Below are positions 38,840 through 47,874 of a stretch of DNA of 64,000 bases, one piece after another (positions within the stretch are counted from its first letter, which is position 1; each line of letters starts with the position of its first letter). Source of the stretch: Solimonas sp. SE-A11 (GTDB lineage: Bacteria > Pseudomonadota > Gammaproteobacteria > Nevskiales > Nevskiaceae); the NCBI RefSeq assembly GCF_030345715.1, contig NZ_JAUASX010000001.1, positions 62,001-126,000 of the forward strand, in the 5' to 3' direction. Under the pieces are notes generated by a model, which was not told the DNA's origin, made no database searches, and worked only from the letters and a program-made list of their open reading frames with translations. The translations under genes were made by a program, and so were the position numbers.

Positions 38840-39199
38840 CACCTTGTCGAAAAAGTAACCAAAAAAGGACACCCTCCATCCTCGGCCCCGCTGAGGCGAA
38901 GCAACCTGCCTGGTGGACGAGTGCGACGGGTCGGGTTCGCTGCCTCCGAACCCTCGGCGAGATTTGATGCGGAGGTTAACTTTTGCTCGCCCCTCGCGAC
39001 GCTAAGATCCCCACTGCGTGGGGGCTCTCCACGCTGCAGGGGACGATAGCCGTGGCCTGAGGCCCCTCGGCCGGACATCCTGTCCGGCTCGACCCTGCAC
39101 TCGACCCCCAGGCAGACGTTACTGGAAGGGAAACCGGACCACCAAAAGCATTCGCCACGCTCATTCAGCGCAAAAGCCTTGGGAAAGAAAAAGCAAAAG

Positions 39200-39338
39200 C
39201 CCCTCTCCCCTCGGGGAGAGGGGTTGGGGAAGAGGGCATGGATGCCCGAGGTAGGGCAACGCAGGAGCATGTGCCGAGAGGGGGGAAGGTCAAAGGGTTG
39301 GCTCAACCGTTCGCCCTGAGCCTGTCGAAGGGTGAACG
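39200..39338. repeat. Interspersed intergenic palindromes
   Basis: CCCCTCTCCCC with GGGGAGAGGGG (39200-39223) is a hairpin of the type scattered in xanthomonad and pseudomonad genomes. About 85 bases on, GTTCGCCCTGAGC and its partner GTCGAAGGGTGAAC (39309-39337) form the widespread CTGAGCCTGTCGAAGGG element. Both are probably mobile or transcription-end related, not genes. Confidence 0.7.
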
Positions 39339-39560
39339 CATTCAGGTCATTCAAGCCCGAAGAAATACGGAACTCCGTTAGGTCTCCAAGCTGCCAAAAC
39401 CTAAAATATCCCCATGAGCCCAGGTGCACCTCGGGCTACAGGCGCAAGGCTCCGCGCCGGCACAGGAGGTTCGGCAGACAACCGAGTAGGGCTCTGCCGC
39501 TGCAACCGCGAAAGGGTACTGGGACCGCCTGTCTCTTTTACAAGATAGACGTACTGCCCG

Positions 39561-39580
39561 CCGGGCCCGCAAGGGCCCGG
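39561..39580 (-). terminator. Hairpin after emrB
   Basis: CCGGGCCC (39561-39568) pairs with GGGCCCGG (39573-39580) around GCAA, 15 bases beyond the emrB stop. It lacks a T-run, so it may act as a weak terminator or an RNA 3' end. Confidence 0.5.
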
Positions 39581-39594
39581 TGCGGCAGGTTGTC

Positions 39595-41187
39595 TCAGTG
39601 CGCGCCGCCCTCTGCACCCGGCTGCATACGCGGCTTCTCGATCAGGGGCAGCAGCAGCGCCAGGCTGGCCACCAGGATCGACAGCATCAGCAGCAGATCG
39701 TTGAAGGTCATCACCAGGGCCTGTTGTGCGACACGCTGGGCGAAGATGCCTACCGCCGCCGACTGCGCGTCGCTGCCCAGCATCGGCGACAGCGAGCCGG
39801 AGGCGGCGATCGCGGCCTCGCGTACCGGGGTGCGCGACAGGTTCACCGTCTCGGCCAGGTGCGACCAGTGCATCGACTGCAGCCGCGACAGCATCGTATT
39901 GATCAGTGCCAGGCCGATGGCGCCGCCGAGGTTGCGCATCAGGTTGAACAGGCCGCTGCCGTTCTTGATGTCCTCCGGCGGCAGCGTGCCCAGCGCCAGG
40001 CCGGTCATCGAGATCATGCAGAACATGAAGCCATGGCCGCGCAATACCTGCGGCCACAGGAACTGGTCGATGCTGGATTGCGCGGTGAGGTTGGCGTTGA
40101 GCCAGGTGCCGAGGGCCACCGTGAACAGGCCCCAGGCCAGCATGATGCGCAGGTCCAGCCGCTTCTGTGCCTGGCCCGCCAGCGGCGCGGTCAGGAACAT
40201 GGCGACGCCGGTGACCATCATCACGTGGCCGATCTGAAGCGAGCTGTATCCACGCACGGTGCCGAAGAACAGCGGCACGAGATACACGATTCCGTAGAGC
40301 ATCACGCCGACCACGAAGGCGACCACCGCGCCCGCGGCGAAGTTGCGGTTGCGGAACACGCGCAGGTCCACGATCGGTTCCTTGTGCGTCAGCGAGCGCC
40401 AGAAGAACATCGCGCCAGCGATGATCGCCACGAAGAACAGGGGACGCACGGTGTCGTCCTCCAGCCAGTCATGGCGCGGGCCCTCGTCCAGCACGTATTC
40501 CAGGCTGCCGAGGAACAGCGCCATCAGCCCCAGGCCGATGAAGTCGATGCGGCGCGCCAGGCTCCAGTCGGGCTTGTCGATGTCCACCAGGTTCCATACC
40601 ACCAGCGCCACCAGCAGGCCGGGGATCAGGTTCACCAGGAACAGCCAGTGCCAGGAGAAGGCGTCGGTCAGGTAGCCGCCGATGGTCGGGCCCAGGGCCG
40701 GCGCCAGCGTCGACACCAGGCCCAGCGACACCAGCGGCACCGTGCGCTTCTCCGGCGGGAACACCATGAACATCGCGGCGAAGGTAGTGGGGATCATGCC
40801 GCCGCCGAGGAAGCCCTGCAGCGCGCGGAAGATCACCATGGATTCGATGTTCCAGGCGAAGGCGCAGGCCAGCGAGGCCAGCGTGAAACCCACGGCGCTG
40901 ATCACGAAATAGACGCGCGTGGACAGCAGGCGCGAGAGATAGCCTGACAGCGGGATCGCGATGACCTCCGCGATCAGGTAGCTGGTCTGCACCCAGGTCA
41001 GTTCCTCGGCGCTGGCCGACAGGCCGGCCTGGATCTGGTTCAGCGAGCTGGCGACGATCTGGATGTCCAGGATCGCCATGAAGTTGCCGAACACCATCGC
41101 CACGAAGCCGATCCAGGCGCGCAGCGCCAGAGCGCGGGCTTCCGAGCTGCCGGGCAGCGGGGCGGGGGTGTCGGCGACGGTATTCAC
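39595..41187 (-). CDS. emrB: DHA2-family multidrug efflux MFS transporter (EmrB-like)
   Basis: It has 530 residues and about 14 membrane segments, the DHA2/EmrB layout. Landmarks include GNFMAILDIQIVASSLNQIQ in helix 1, EELTWVQTSYLIAEVIAIPL, the motif-C-like LGLVSTLAPALGPTIGGYLT in helix 5 and the EmrB-typical LNPPxx-free loop EDIKNGSGLFNLMRNLGGAI. It works with the HlyD-type protein encoded 24 bases upstream and an outer-membrane factor. Substrate is unknown. Confidence 0.92.
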   Translation of the reverse strand: MNTVADTPAPLPGSSEARALALRAWIGFVAMVFGNFMAILDIQIVASSLNQIQAGLSASAEELTWVQTSYLIAEVIAIPLSGYLSRLLSTRVYFVISAVGFTLASLACAFAWNIESMVIFRALQGFLGGGMIPTTFAAMFMVFPPEKRTVPLVSLGLVSTLAPALGPTIGGYLTDAFSWHWLFLVNLIPGLLVALVVWNLVDIDKPDWSLARRIDFIGLGLMALFLGSLEYVLDEGPRHDWLEDDTVRPLFFVAIIAGAMFFWRSLTHKEPIVDLRVFRNRNFAAGAVVAFVVGVMLYGIVYLVPLFFGTVRGYSSLQIGHVMMVTGVAMFLTAPLAGQAQKRLDLRIMLAWGLFTVALGTWLNANLTAQSSIDQFLWPQVLRGHGFMFCMISMTGLALGTLPPEDIKNGSGLFNLMRNLGGAIGLALINTMLSRLQSMHWSHLAETVNLSRTPVREAAIAASGSLSPMLGSDAQSAAVGIFAQRVAQQALVMTFNDLLLMLSILVASLALLLPLIEKPRMQPGAEGGAH

Positions 41188-41211
41188 GGTGTCAGGCGGC
41201 AGATGTCGGTT

Positions 41212-42258
41212 TTACTGTGCCGCGGCGGTGCGGGTGTCCACCGACACTTCCACCGACATGCCCGGGCGCAGCAGGCCGGCCAGTTCCCCGGCGTTGTCGA
41301 ACACCAGCTTCACCGGCACGCGCTGCACGATCTTGTTGAAGTTGCCGGTGGCATTGTCCGGCGGCAGCAGTGCGAACTCGGCGCCACTGGCGGGCGAGAC
41401 GCTGTCGATGCGCGCCGTCAGGGGCTTGTCGGGGAAGGCGTCGACCTTGATCTCGGCGGTCTGGCCCACGCGCATGCCGGTGAGCTGCGTTTCCTTGAAG
41501 TTGGCTTCCACGAACACCGCCTGCAGCGGCACCAGCGACAGCAGGCGCAGGCCCGCGTTGACGCGCTCGCCCACGCGGGCGGCGAGGTCGCCCACCACGC
41601 CGTCCACCGGCGCGCGCAGTTCAGTGGCGGCAAAGTCGATCTCGGCCAGCTTGAGCATGGCGCGCGCGGCTTCCAGTTCGGCTTGCTGGCGGGCGCGGTC
41701 GGCATCCAGCGTCGCCGACTGCTGGCGCGCGGCGGCCACGCCGGCCTGGGCGCGTTCCACCTGGGCACTGCCGGACTTGTAGGCGGCGCTGGCGGTATCC
41801 AGGCGCGCCTGGTTGGCCACGCCCTCCTTCACCAGGCGGTCGGCACGCTGCCAGTCCTTCTCCAGGCGCTGGCGGTCGGCACCGGCAGCCACGGCATTGG
41901 CCTCGGCCTCGCGGATCATCGCGGCCTGGAAGCTCTTCTGCTCGACGTTGGCCTTCAGCGCGGCCTCACGCACCGCGACGGCGGCGCGGGCGTTCTCCAG
42001 CTTGGCCTCGTAGTCGCGCGGGTCGATGCGCGCCAGCAGGTCGCCCTTCCTGACCGTCTGGTTGTTGCGCACTGCCACCTCCACGATCTCGCCGCTGATG
42101 CGCGGCGTGATCGCGGTGATGTCGGCCCGCACGTAGGCGTTGTCGGTGGATTCGAAGAAGCGGCCGTGGAACCACCAGCGCGCGCCCAGGGCGATGGCGC
42201 CAACCAGCAGCGTGCCCAGGATGATCAGGCGCAGGCCCTGGCGTTTTTCGGCAGTCAT
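41212..42258 (-). CDS. emrA: Membrane fusion protein, HlyD/EmrA family
   Basis: It has 348 residues. A short cytoplasmic start is followed by one membrane segment (LRLIILGTLLVGAIALGARW). The periplasmic part has the biotinyl-lipoyl halves (NAYVRADITAITPRISGEIV, TELRAPVDGVVGDLAARVGE), a coiled-coil hairpin and beta-barrel (VEANFKETQLTGMRVGQTAE). It links EmrB to an outer-membrane channel, probably the TolC-like protein at 43065-44324. It is first in a two-gene operon, divergent from the TetR gene. Confidence 0.92.
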   Translation of the reverse strand: MTAEKRQGLRLIILGTLLVGAIALGARWWFHGRFFESTDNAYVRADITAITPRISGEIVEVAVRNNQTVRKGDLLARIDPRDYEAKLENARAAVAVREAALKANVEQKSFQAAMIREAEANAVAAGADRQRLEKDWQRADRLVKEGVANQARLDTASAAYKSGSAQVERAQAGVAAARQQSATLDADRARQQAELEAARAMLKLAEIDFAATELRAPVDGVVGDLAARVGERVNAGLRLLSLVPLQAVFVEANFKETQLTGMRVGQTAEIKVDAFPDKPLTARIDSVSPASGAEFALLPPDNATGNFNKIVQRVPVKLVFDNAGELAGLLRPGMSVEVSVDTRTAAAQ

Positions 42259-42320
42259 GTTGCTTTCCTTGGTGTCCGGCCTGCCGGGTTCCGGGCTTGT
42301 CCGGGGCGGGTCAGGGTGTT

Positions 42321-42345
42321 AATGTACTGAACGTTACAGTTCATT
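42321..42345. promoter_or_regulatory. Operator palindrome between emrA and the TetR gene
   Basis: The 25 bases from AATGTACTG to AGTTCATT form an imperfect dyad (AATGnACTG...CAGTnCATT) in the 99-base divergent spacer. It is the only strong AT-rich symmetry there and a natural site for the adjacent TetR repressor, overlapping the expected promoters. Confidence 0.6.
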
Positions 42346-42357
42346 CTCTGCCCGACC

Positions 42358-43044
42358 GTGCCGAAAGTCAAACCCCAGCGAATCGCCGAAACGCGCCCCG
42401 CCAAGGCCCCGCCGCCGCCCGTCCCGGCGACCCGCCGCGGCGAGCTGCGCCGTGCGGCCCTGATCGACGCCGCCCGCGACATCTTCCTGGAGCAGGGCTT
42501 TGCCCGGGCCAGCATCGACGAGGTGGTACAGCGGGTGGGCGGCTCCAAGGCCAGCGTCTACCAGTACTTCGGCAGCAAGGAAGGCCTGTTCGGCGAGATG
42601 ATCGCGCACCAGTGCCAGCAGCTGATCGACAGCGCCGAGTTTCCGGGCCGAGGCGGCGCGCCGGGTGCCGACGTGGAGCAGGTGCTGCTGCAGTTCGCAC
42701 GCCGCGTGGTGCAGCTGTTCCTGGCACCGGTTCGCATCGCCATGCATCGCGCGATGATCGCCGAGGCCGAGCGCTTTCCCGAGCTGGCTGAGCGCTTCTA
42801 CGAGGCAGGCCCCAAGCGCGGCCTGGCGCTGCTGTCCGCTTACCTGCGCAGCCAGCACGAGGCGGGCACGCTCGACTGCCCCAAGCCCGAGTGGTCCGCC
42901 ATCCAGTTCATGAACCTGGTGCGTACCTATCCCATGTTCCGCGCCCTGCACGGCATGCCGCCGATGCCCGAGGGTGAGGACCTGGACGAATTCCTGCAGC
43001 ACGCGGTGCGCCTGTTCCTCGATGGCTGCCGCATCAAACGCTGA
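42358..43044 (+). CDS. TetR-family regulator of the efflux locus
   Basis: It has 228 residues from a GTG start. After a Pro-rich N-terminus, the TetR helix-turn-helix reads LIDAARDIFLEQGFARASID followed by EVVQRVGGSKASVYQYFGSK (about 32-72). The ligand domain is helical with a C-terminal FLDGC. Divergence from emrAB and the dyad in the spacer suggest it represses that operon and itself with the outer-membrane gene. Confidence 0.9.
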   Translation: MPKVKPQRIAETRPAKAPPPPVPATRRGELRRAALIDAARDIFLEQGFARASIDEVVQRVGGSKASVYQYFGSKEGLFGEMIAHQCQQLIDSAEFPGRGGAPGADVEQVLLQFARRVVQLFLAPVRIAMHRAMIAEAERFPELAERFYEAGPKRGLALLSAYLRSQHEAGTLDCPKPEWSAIQFMNLVRTYPMFRALHGMPPMPEGEDLDEFLQHAVRLFLDGCRIKR

Positions 43045-43064
43045 ATGAAGTCCGGAGAACCACA

Positions 43065-44324
43065 ATGAAGCCTTCCTTCCTGATCGTGCTGCTGCTTGCC
43101 GCCCCGGCGGCGCAGGCCCTGACCCTCAATGAGGCGGCGCAGGCGGCCCTGCGCAGCGACCCGCGCATCCAGGCGGCCGATGCCGACGTCGCCGCGGCGG
43201 CGGGCGGGCTGGACCTGGCGCGCGCCGGCTACCGTCCCAGCCTGGGAATCTCGGCCGACATCGGCCGCTCCGATTTCCAGGTGGATTCGGCCTTCCCGCC
43301 CTCCGGCACGCGCACTCCCAACTCCGCCGGCGTGCAGCTGACGCAGCCGCTCTATGCCGGCGGCCGTATCGACGCCGCCTACGACGCCGCCAGCAGTGAC
43401 GCCGAAGGCGCCGGCAGCCGCCGGTCGGCCACGCGGCAGCAGGTGTTGCTGGCCGCGGTGAACGCTTATCTGGGCGTGGCGCGCGACCGCGTGGTGATCG
43501 ATCTCAACGAGGCCACCCTGCGTGCGCTGACCACCGCCGGCAGCGATACGCAGAAGCGTTTCGATGCCGGCGAGGCGACACGCACCGACGTTTCGCAGGC
43601 GCAGGCCCGCGTGGCTGGCGCTCAGGCCGAGCTGGCCGGCGCCCGTGCCGCGCTGCGGGCCTCGTCGGCGAGCTTCGAGCGTGTCGTCGGCGCGGCGCCG
43701 CAGGCGCTGGCCGAGCCCGCTGCGGAACCGGCGCTGCCCGCGACCCTGGCGGAAGCCCTGCAGCAGTCGCGCGGCTCGCCGCTGCTGCTCGAGGCCAAGG
43801 CGCAGCAGCGCGCCGCCAAGGCCGGCGTGGCCGGCGCACGCGCGGCGGCGATGCCGCAACTGTCGCTGGATGCGCAGGCCAGCACCGCGGACAACACCGA
43901 CTTCGGCTACGAGCGCATCGACCGCTGGTCGGCGCTGGTGAAGCTGCAGGTGCCGCTCTACCAGGGCGGCGGGCTGCGCGCGCGCATGCACGAAGCCGAG
44001 GCGCGCGAAACGCAGGCTGGCGCGCTGGCGGCCGACGCCCAGCGTGCCGTGGATGAGTCCGTGATCCAGGCCTGGGAAGCATTGCAGGCGGCACGCGACC
44101 GGGTGCCGGCCTACGAGGCGCAGGTGCAGGCGGCGGACTACGCGCTCGACGGCGTGCGCAAGGAACTGCAGGTGGGCAGCCGCACGACGCTGGACCTGCT
44201 CGACGCCGAGCGCGAGCTGCTGGCAGCGCAGGTGAGCCTGGCCAACAGCCGGCGCGATCGCACCGCGGCGGCGTATCGGCTGCTGGCGGTCTGCGGGCAG
44301 CTGGAGCTGGCGGCGATCCGGTAG
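43065..44324 (+). CDS. TolC-family outer-membrane efflux protein
   Basis: It has 419 residues with an N-terminal signal peptide (KPSFLIVLLLAAPAAQA). Two OEP repeats are visible: TLNEAAQAALRSDPRIQAAD with YRPSLGISADIGR, and TLAEALQQSRGSPLLLEAKA with AMPQLSLDAQASTAD. Conserved segments near VQLTQPLYAGGRIDAAYDAA and VKLQVPLYQGGGLRARMHEA begin the long coiled-coil helices. It lies 20 bases after the TetR gene and completes the tripartite pump with EmrAB. Confidence 0.92.
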   Translation: MKPSFLIVLLLAAPAAQALTLNEAAQAALRSDPRIQAADADVAAAAGGLDLARAGYRPSLGISADIGRSDFQVDSAFPPSGTRTPNSAGVQLTQPLYAGGRIDAAYDAASSDAEGAGSRRSATRQQVLLAAVNAYLGVARDRVVIDLNEATLRALTTAGSDTQKRFDAGEATRTDVSQAQARVAGAQAELAGARAALRASSASFERVVGAAPQALAEPAAEPALPATLAEALQQSRGSPLLLEAKAQQRAAKAGVAGARAAAMPQLSLDAQASTADNTDFGYERIDRWSALVKLQVPLYQGGGLRARMHEAEARETQAGALAADAQRAVDESVIQAWEALQAARDRVPAYEAQVQAADYALDGVRKELQVGSRTTLDLLDAERELLAAQVSLANSRRDRTAAAYRLLAVCGQLELAAIR

Positions 44325-44567
44325 CGAATCCCCACTCGCCAGGCTGGGCTGGCGCCCCGCGCCGCAATGGCGTAAGAATGCGGGCAAGGACCCGCCCACA
44401 GGGAGTGGCGGGCGATAAGAAGAAGGGAGAACAAACCGTCCGTCGCCGTCCGGCGACCGCAGGCCTGGACCTGTGCGCGGGGGATGGGCGGCATGCCCAC
44501 ACTGCGGACACGCTCGCGCGGAGTTGCGGGCCCTCCCAAGAAGAGTAGCCCGAAGGATTGCGACGAC

Positions 44568-45518
44568 ATGCCGCATGTAACGCTGCGCGACGGTGCGCGG
44601 ATGCATTACTGGGACATCGGCCGGGGCCCGGCTTGTGTGCTTCTCCACGGTTTCGGCATGCACGGCTGGATGTGGCTGCCGCTGGTGGCGCCGCTGGCGC
44701 TGCGCAACCGCTTCATCCTTCCCGACCTGCGCGGCTTCGGCCGCTCGCACCTGCTTCCGATCCGCAAGCCCAATGCGCTGGAGCAGCACGCCGACGATCT
44801 CGAGGACCTGCTGACCGCGCTGGACCTGAAGCAGCCGGCGCTGGCCGGCATGTCGATGGGCGCCTGCACCTCGCTGGAGTACCAGCGCCGGTATGGTTTC
44901 GACCGTGTCTCCGGCTATCTCAACATCGACAACCCGCCCTGCGTCACCGGCAAGCCCGGCTGGCCCTGGGGCCTGTTCGGCGAGCGCCACCTGGCCTTCC
45001 GCGGCGAGCTGCGCGAGCTGATCGCCGATCTCGGCGAGCACGCGCCCTACACGCCGTTCGAGGAGCTGCCGAAGAAGCTGCGCGGCCGCATGTGGCAGCA
45101 CCTGGCGCAGTTCGGCATGGACGCGGTGGAGAACCCTGTCCTGCAGCGCCTGTTCAGCCTCGGCCGCTTCGAGCCGTTGATCAAGCGCCTGGCCGGCACC
45201 GGCCAGTGGCGCGTCTACATCGACATCATGCGCACCTATGCCGAGATGGACCACGACTGGCGCGACTCGGTGGGCCGCACCCAGGGCAAGATCTTCCGCG
45301 TCTTCGCCGGTACGCATTCCAGGCTGTATCCCATCGAAGGGCAGATGGCCTTCTCGCGCTACGTGCCGGACGTGGAGATCGTGCGCTTCGAGGGCGCCGG
45401 CCACTGCGTGCAGTTCGACTCGCCGGCGCTGTTCACCCGCGAGCTGGGCCGCTTCCTGGACGACGTGCACCGCCGTCCGCAGCGTGTGGCGGCAGAGCCA
45501 CAGCGTCTCCGGGCCTGA
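44568..45518 (+). CDS. Alpha/beta-hydrolase
   Basis: It has 316 residues. The alpha/beta-hydrolase signs are the oxyanion HGFGMHGWMW (27-36), the nucleophile elbow AGMSMGAC (Ser96) and a late His in GAGHCVQF. The central lid region is Arg/Leu-rich (PKKLRGRMWQHLAQFGMDAV). An upstream in-frame start (44484) would add a poorly conserved extension, so 44568 is preferred. It is 58 bases before the PHA-synthase-like gene and may share its operon. Substrate is unknown; a lipid or polyester intermediate is a guess. Confidence 0.85.
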   Translation: MPHVTLRDGARMHYWDIGRGPACVLLHGFGMHGWMWLPLVAPLALRNRFILPDLRGFGRSHLLPIRKPNALEQHADDLEDLLTALDLKQPALAGMSMGACTSLEYQRRYGFDRVSGYLNIDNPPCVTGKPGWPWGLFGERHLAFRGELRELIADLGEHAPYTPFEELPKKLRGRMWQHLAQFGMDAVENPVLQRLFSLGRFEPLIKRLAGTGQWRVYIDIMRTYAEMDHDWRDSVGRTQGKIFRVFAGTHSRLYPIEGQMAFSRYVPDVEIVRFEGAGHCVQFDSPALFTRELGRFLDDVHRRPQRVAAEPQRLRA

Positions 45519-45576
45519 ACCGCTATTCTTTCCCGGTGCGCAGGAGCCTTGGACTCCTGCGGCCGGGAGAGAAGAG

Positions 45577-46818
45577 ATGAACCGACTGCAGAAGGAGGCC
45601 CTGGACCAGGGCCTGAAGCTCCACGAACGTGTCGCGGCGATGGCGGACAACGCCTTCGACTGGCTGTTCCTGCGCGAGACTCTGATCAAGTCGGGGCTCA
45701 CGCCCTTCGAGACGGTCTATGCTGGCGACCCGATGTCGCTGCGCTACTACCCGCCCCCAGCGGAGTCCGGTATCGAGCTGGCCGACGGCAGCCGCATGGC
45801 GGTGCGCCAGCAGCGCCACCCGGTGCCGCTGGTGCTGGTGCCGCCGCTGGGCGTCACCACCGAGACCTTCGACCTGCTGCCGCAGCGCAGCCTGGTGCGC
45901 TACCTGTCGGCGCGCGGCTTCCATGTCTACCTGATCGACTGGGGCAAGCCCGAGAAGCGCCATGCCGGCCTGGGCCTGAAGGACTATGCCATCGACATGT
46001 TCGGCACCGCCCTGGCCGAGGTGCGCGCGCATTCCGGCGTGAAGGAGGTGTCGCTGATGGGCTGGTGCATGGGCGGCCTGCTGTGCCTGATGCACATGGG
46101 CTTCTCGCAGGACAAGCACATCCGCAATCTCATCACGGTGGCCAGCCCCATCGACCTGCGCGGCGGCGGCATCGTCGCGCGCAGTGCCACCGTGCTGAAC
46201 ACGCCGGCCAAGCTGGTGCGCCGCTTCAGCTCGCTGCGCTTGCATATGCTGGACCCCATCCGCCTGCACGCCCCGGGCTGGCTGACCACGCTGGCCTTCA
46301 AGATGACCGACCCGGTCGGCGCCGTCACCAGCTATTGGGACCTGCTGGCGCGGCTGTGGGACCGTGACTTCGTCGAGAGCCATTCCACCACCGCGGACTA
46401 CCTGAACAACATGCTGTTGTACCCCGGCGGCGTGATCCAGGACATGGTGGTGAAGATGGCCATCGACAACCAGCTCGCCGCCGGCCGCATCGAAGTGCGC
46501 GACCGCGTCGCGGACCTGACGAAGATCAAGGCCAACCTGCTGGTCTTCGCCGGCACCAGCGACATCCTCGTGCCGGCGCAGATCGCGCGCCGCATCGTCG
46601 AGGTGGTGGCATCCAAAGACAAGGAATTCCGCATTGCGCCCGGCGGGCACATGGGCGTGATCCTGGGCAGCGGCGCACCCAGGGAGGTCTGGGAAGCCAG
46701 TGCCCAGTGGCTCGACGAGCGCTCCAGCCTCGACGAGGCCCCGGCCAAGGACACCGCCGCCACGGCCTCACTGCGTCGGGCGCGGCGCTCCCGCATTGCT
46801 GACGATCCCACGCTCTGA
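45577..46818 (+). CDS. PHA-synthase-like (PhaC) alpha/beta-hydrolase
   Basis: It has 413 residues. The lipase box is MGWCMGG with Cys164 in place of Ser, the mark of polyhydroxyalkanoate synthases. Asp329 (AGTSDILV) and His358 (GGHMG) complete the triad. Segments GFHVYLIDWGKPEKRH and YLNNMLLYPGGVIQDMVVKM are PhaC-like. It is shorter than class I/II synthases and closest in size to class III PhaC, but no PhaE is present. GGGAGA precedes the ATG. Its 3' end overlaps the convergent ybhN gene by 51 bases. Confidence 0.82.
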   Translation: MNRLQKEALDQGLKLHERVAAMADNAFDWLFLRETLIKSGLTPFETVYAGDPMSLRYYPPPAESGIELADGSRMAVRQQRHPVPLVLVPPLGVTTETFDLLPQRSLVRYLSARGFHVYLIDWGKPEKRHAGLGLKDYAIDMFGTALAEVRAHSGVKEVSLMGWCMGGLLCLMHMGFSQDKHIRNLITVASPIDLRGGGIVARSATVLNTPAKLVRRFSSLRLHMLDPIRLHAPGWLTTLAFKMTDPVGAVTSYWDLLARLWDRDFVESHSTTADYLNNMLLYPGGVIQDMVVKMAIDNQLAAGRIEVRDRVADLTKIKANLLVFAGTSDILVPAQIARRIVEVVASKDKEFRIAPGGHMGVILGSGAPREVWEASAQWLDERSSLDEAPAKDTAATASLRRARRSRIADDPTL

Positions 46819-47754
46819 GGCAGCGCCGTCGGCGCGCCAGCGCGTCTCCAGCAGCAGGCACACCGGGATGGCGTGCGCCAGGGGCAGCAGGAACCAGATC
46901 GCGCGCCAGGCCAGCAGGGCCGCCAGCACCGAGGCTTCGGTGTAGACCGGGCTGAGCAGCGCCAGGAAAACCGCCTCCACCACGCCCAGTCCGCCGGGGA
47001 TGCGGATCACCAGCGTCGCCAGCGTGGCCAGGTAATAGGCGCCCATCACCGTGGCCAGTGGCAGAGGGTCCGGCATCAGGCTGTAGATGGTGACCGTGAT
47101 CATGCTCCAGCTCAGGCCCGAGAGCGCCAGCTGTGCCAGCGCCATCGGCAGCGAGGGCAGGCGCAGGTGCAACTGGCGGAAGTTCCAGTCGCGACGCTTT
47201 GCAAAGGCGCACATCGCCAGCCATGCCGTGAGCAGGGCGAGCAGCAGGAACCCGGCCGCGCGCACGGCCATCACGTCCACCGGCCAGCTGGCCGGCAGTT
47301 CCGGCGGGACCAGCACGAACACCAGGCCGGCCACCAGCAGGTAGCCGGTCCAGTTGGTGGCCAGCGCCAGCGTCAGCACGCGCAGGATCTGCCGTGAGCC
47401 CAGGCCCTGCCGGGAGTACAGCCGGTAGCGGAAGCCCATGCCGCCGAGTATCGCGCCCAGGTTGAGGTTGAAGGCGTAGCTGACCCCGGCGATGGCCAGG
47501 ACCCGACGCGTGGGCAGGTGATGGCCGGCATAGCGCCGGCCGATCAGGTCGTAGGCACTGAAGACCAGGTGGCCTAGCATCATCAGCAGGACGGCCTGCA
47601 GGAGCATCGGTGCCTGGTAACTGCGCAGGGCCATGCCCACGGCCGCCCAGTCGATGCTTCGGGCGCGGTCCGCCAGCAGGATCACCACCCCTGCGAAAAA
47701 CGCGACTGCGATGAGCCGCCCCGCCAGCCGGCGCCGACGCCGCTTCCTGTCCAT
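46768..47754 (-). CDS. ybhN: YbhN/LPG-synthase-like multi-pass membrane protein
   Basis: It has 328 residues with about eight membrane segments after a very basic start (MDRKRRRRRLAG). The UPF0104/LPG synthase TM signature is present: VSYAFNLNLGAILGGMGFRY and ATLVIRIPGGLGVVEAVFL. It lacks the soluble lysyl-transferase domain of MprF. In E. coli, ybhN lies with clsB and ybhP, as here, although here it is divergent. A role in lipid transport or flipping is inferred. Confidence 0.88.
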   Translation of the reverse strand: MDRKRRRRRLAGRLIAVAFFAGVVILLADRARSIDWAAVGMALRSYQAPMLLQAVLLMMLGHLVFSAYDLIGRRYAGHHLPTRRVLAIAGVSYAFNLNLGAILGGMGFRYRLYSRQGLGSRQILRVLTLALATNWTGYLLVAGLVFVLVPPELPASWPVDVMAVRAAGFLLLALLTAWLAMCAFAKRRDWNFRQLHLRLPSLPMALAQLALSGLSWSMITVTIYSLMPDPLPLATVMGAYYLATLATLVIRIPGGLGVVEAVFLALLSPVYTEASVLAALLAWRAIWFLLPLAHAIPVCLLLETRWRADGAASERGIVSNAGAPRPTQ

Positions 47755-47874
47755 GGAATTGAAGCTCCTTTCACCTATTGGAGCGCCGCGGCCGCGGCCG
47801 GGTTCCCCTTCAGCTACGGTTCATCCGCCCGGGCCGACCATGGCCACCAACGGATTTTGAGATGTGAGGGGAAC

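Larger units (their letters stand above)
38840..39594. other. Host intergenic region, no gene; short repeat elements
   Basis: These 755 bases hold no convincing gene. A long minus-strand ORF (38782-39429) crosses the prophage end and reads as low-information sequence of the kind produced by repeated intergenic elements. Recognisable parts are the AAAAAGTAACCAAAAAAGGA stretch (38850-38870) common next to such elements, a palindrome CCCCTCTCCCC/GGGGAGAGGGG (39200-39223) and an element containing CGCCCTGAGCCTGTCGAAGG (39308-39338). Confidence 0.6.

Noticed and set aside
38782-39429. 215-residue minus-strand ORF
   Set aside because: It runs across the inferred prophage end into intergenic repeats, so it cannot be an ancestral host gene; its composition fits a known kind of repeat-derived pseudo-ORF.
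42927-45701. 924-residue minus-strand ORF
   Set aside because: It is antisense to the TolC-like and hydrolase genes; the translation is compositional noise.
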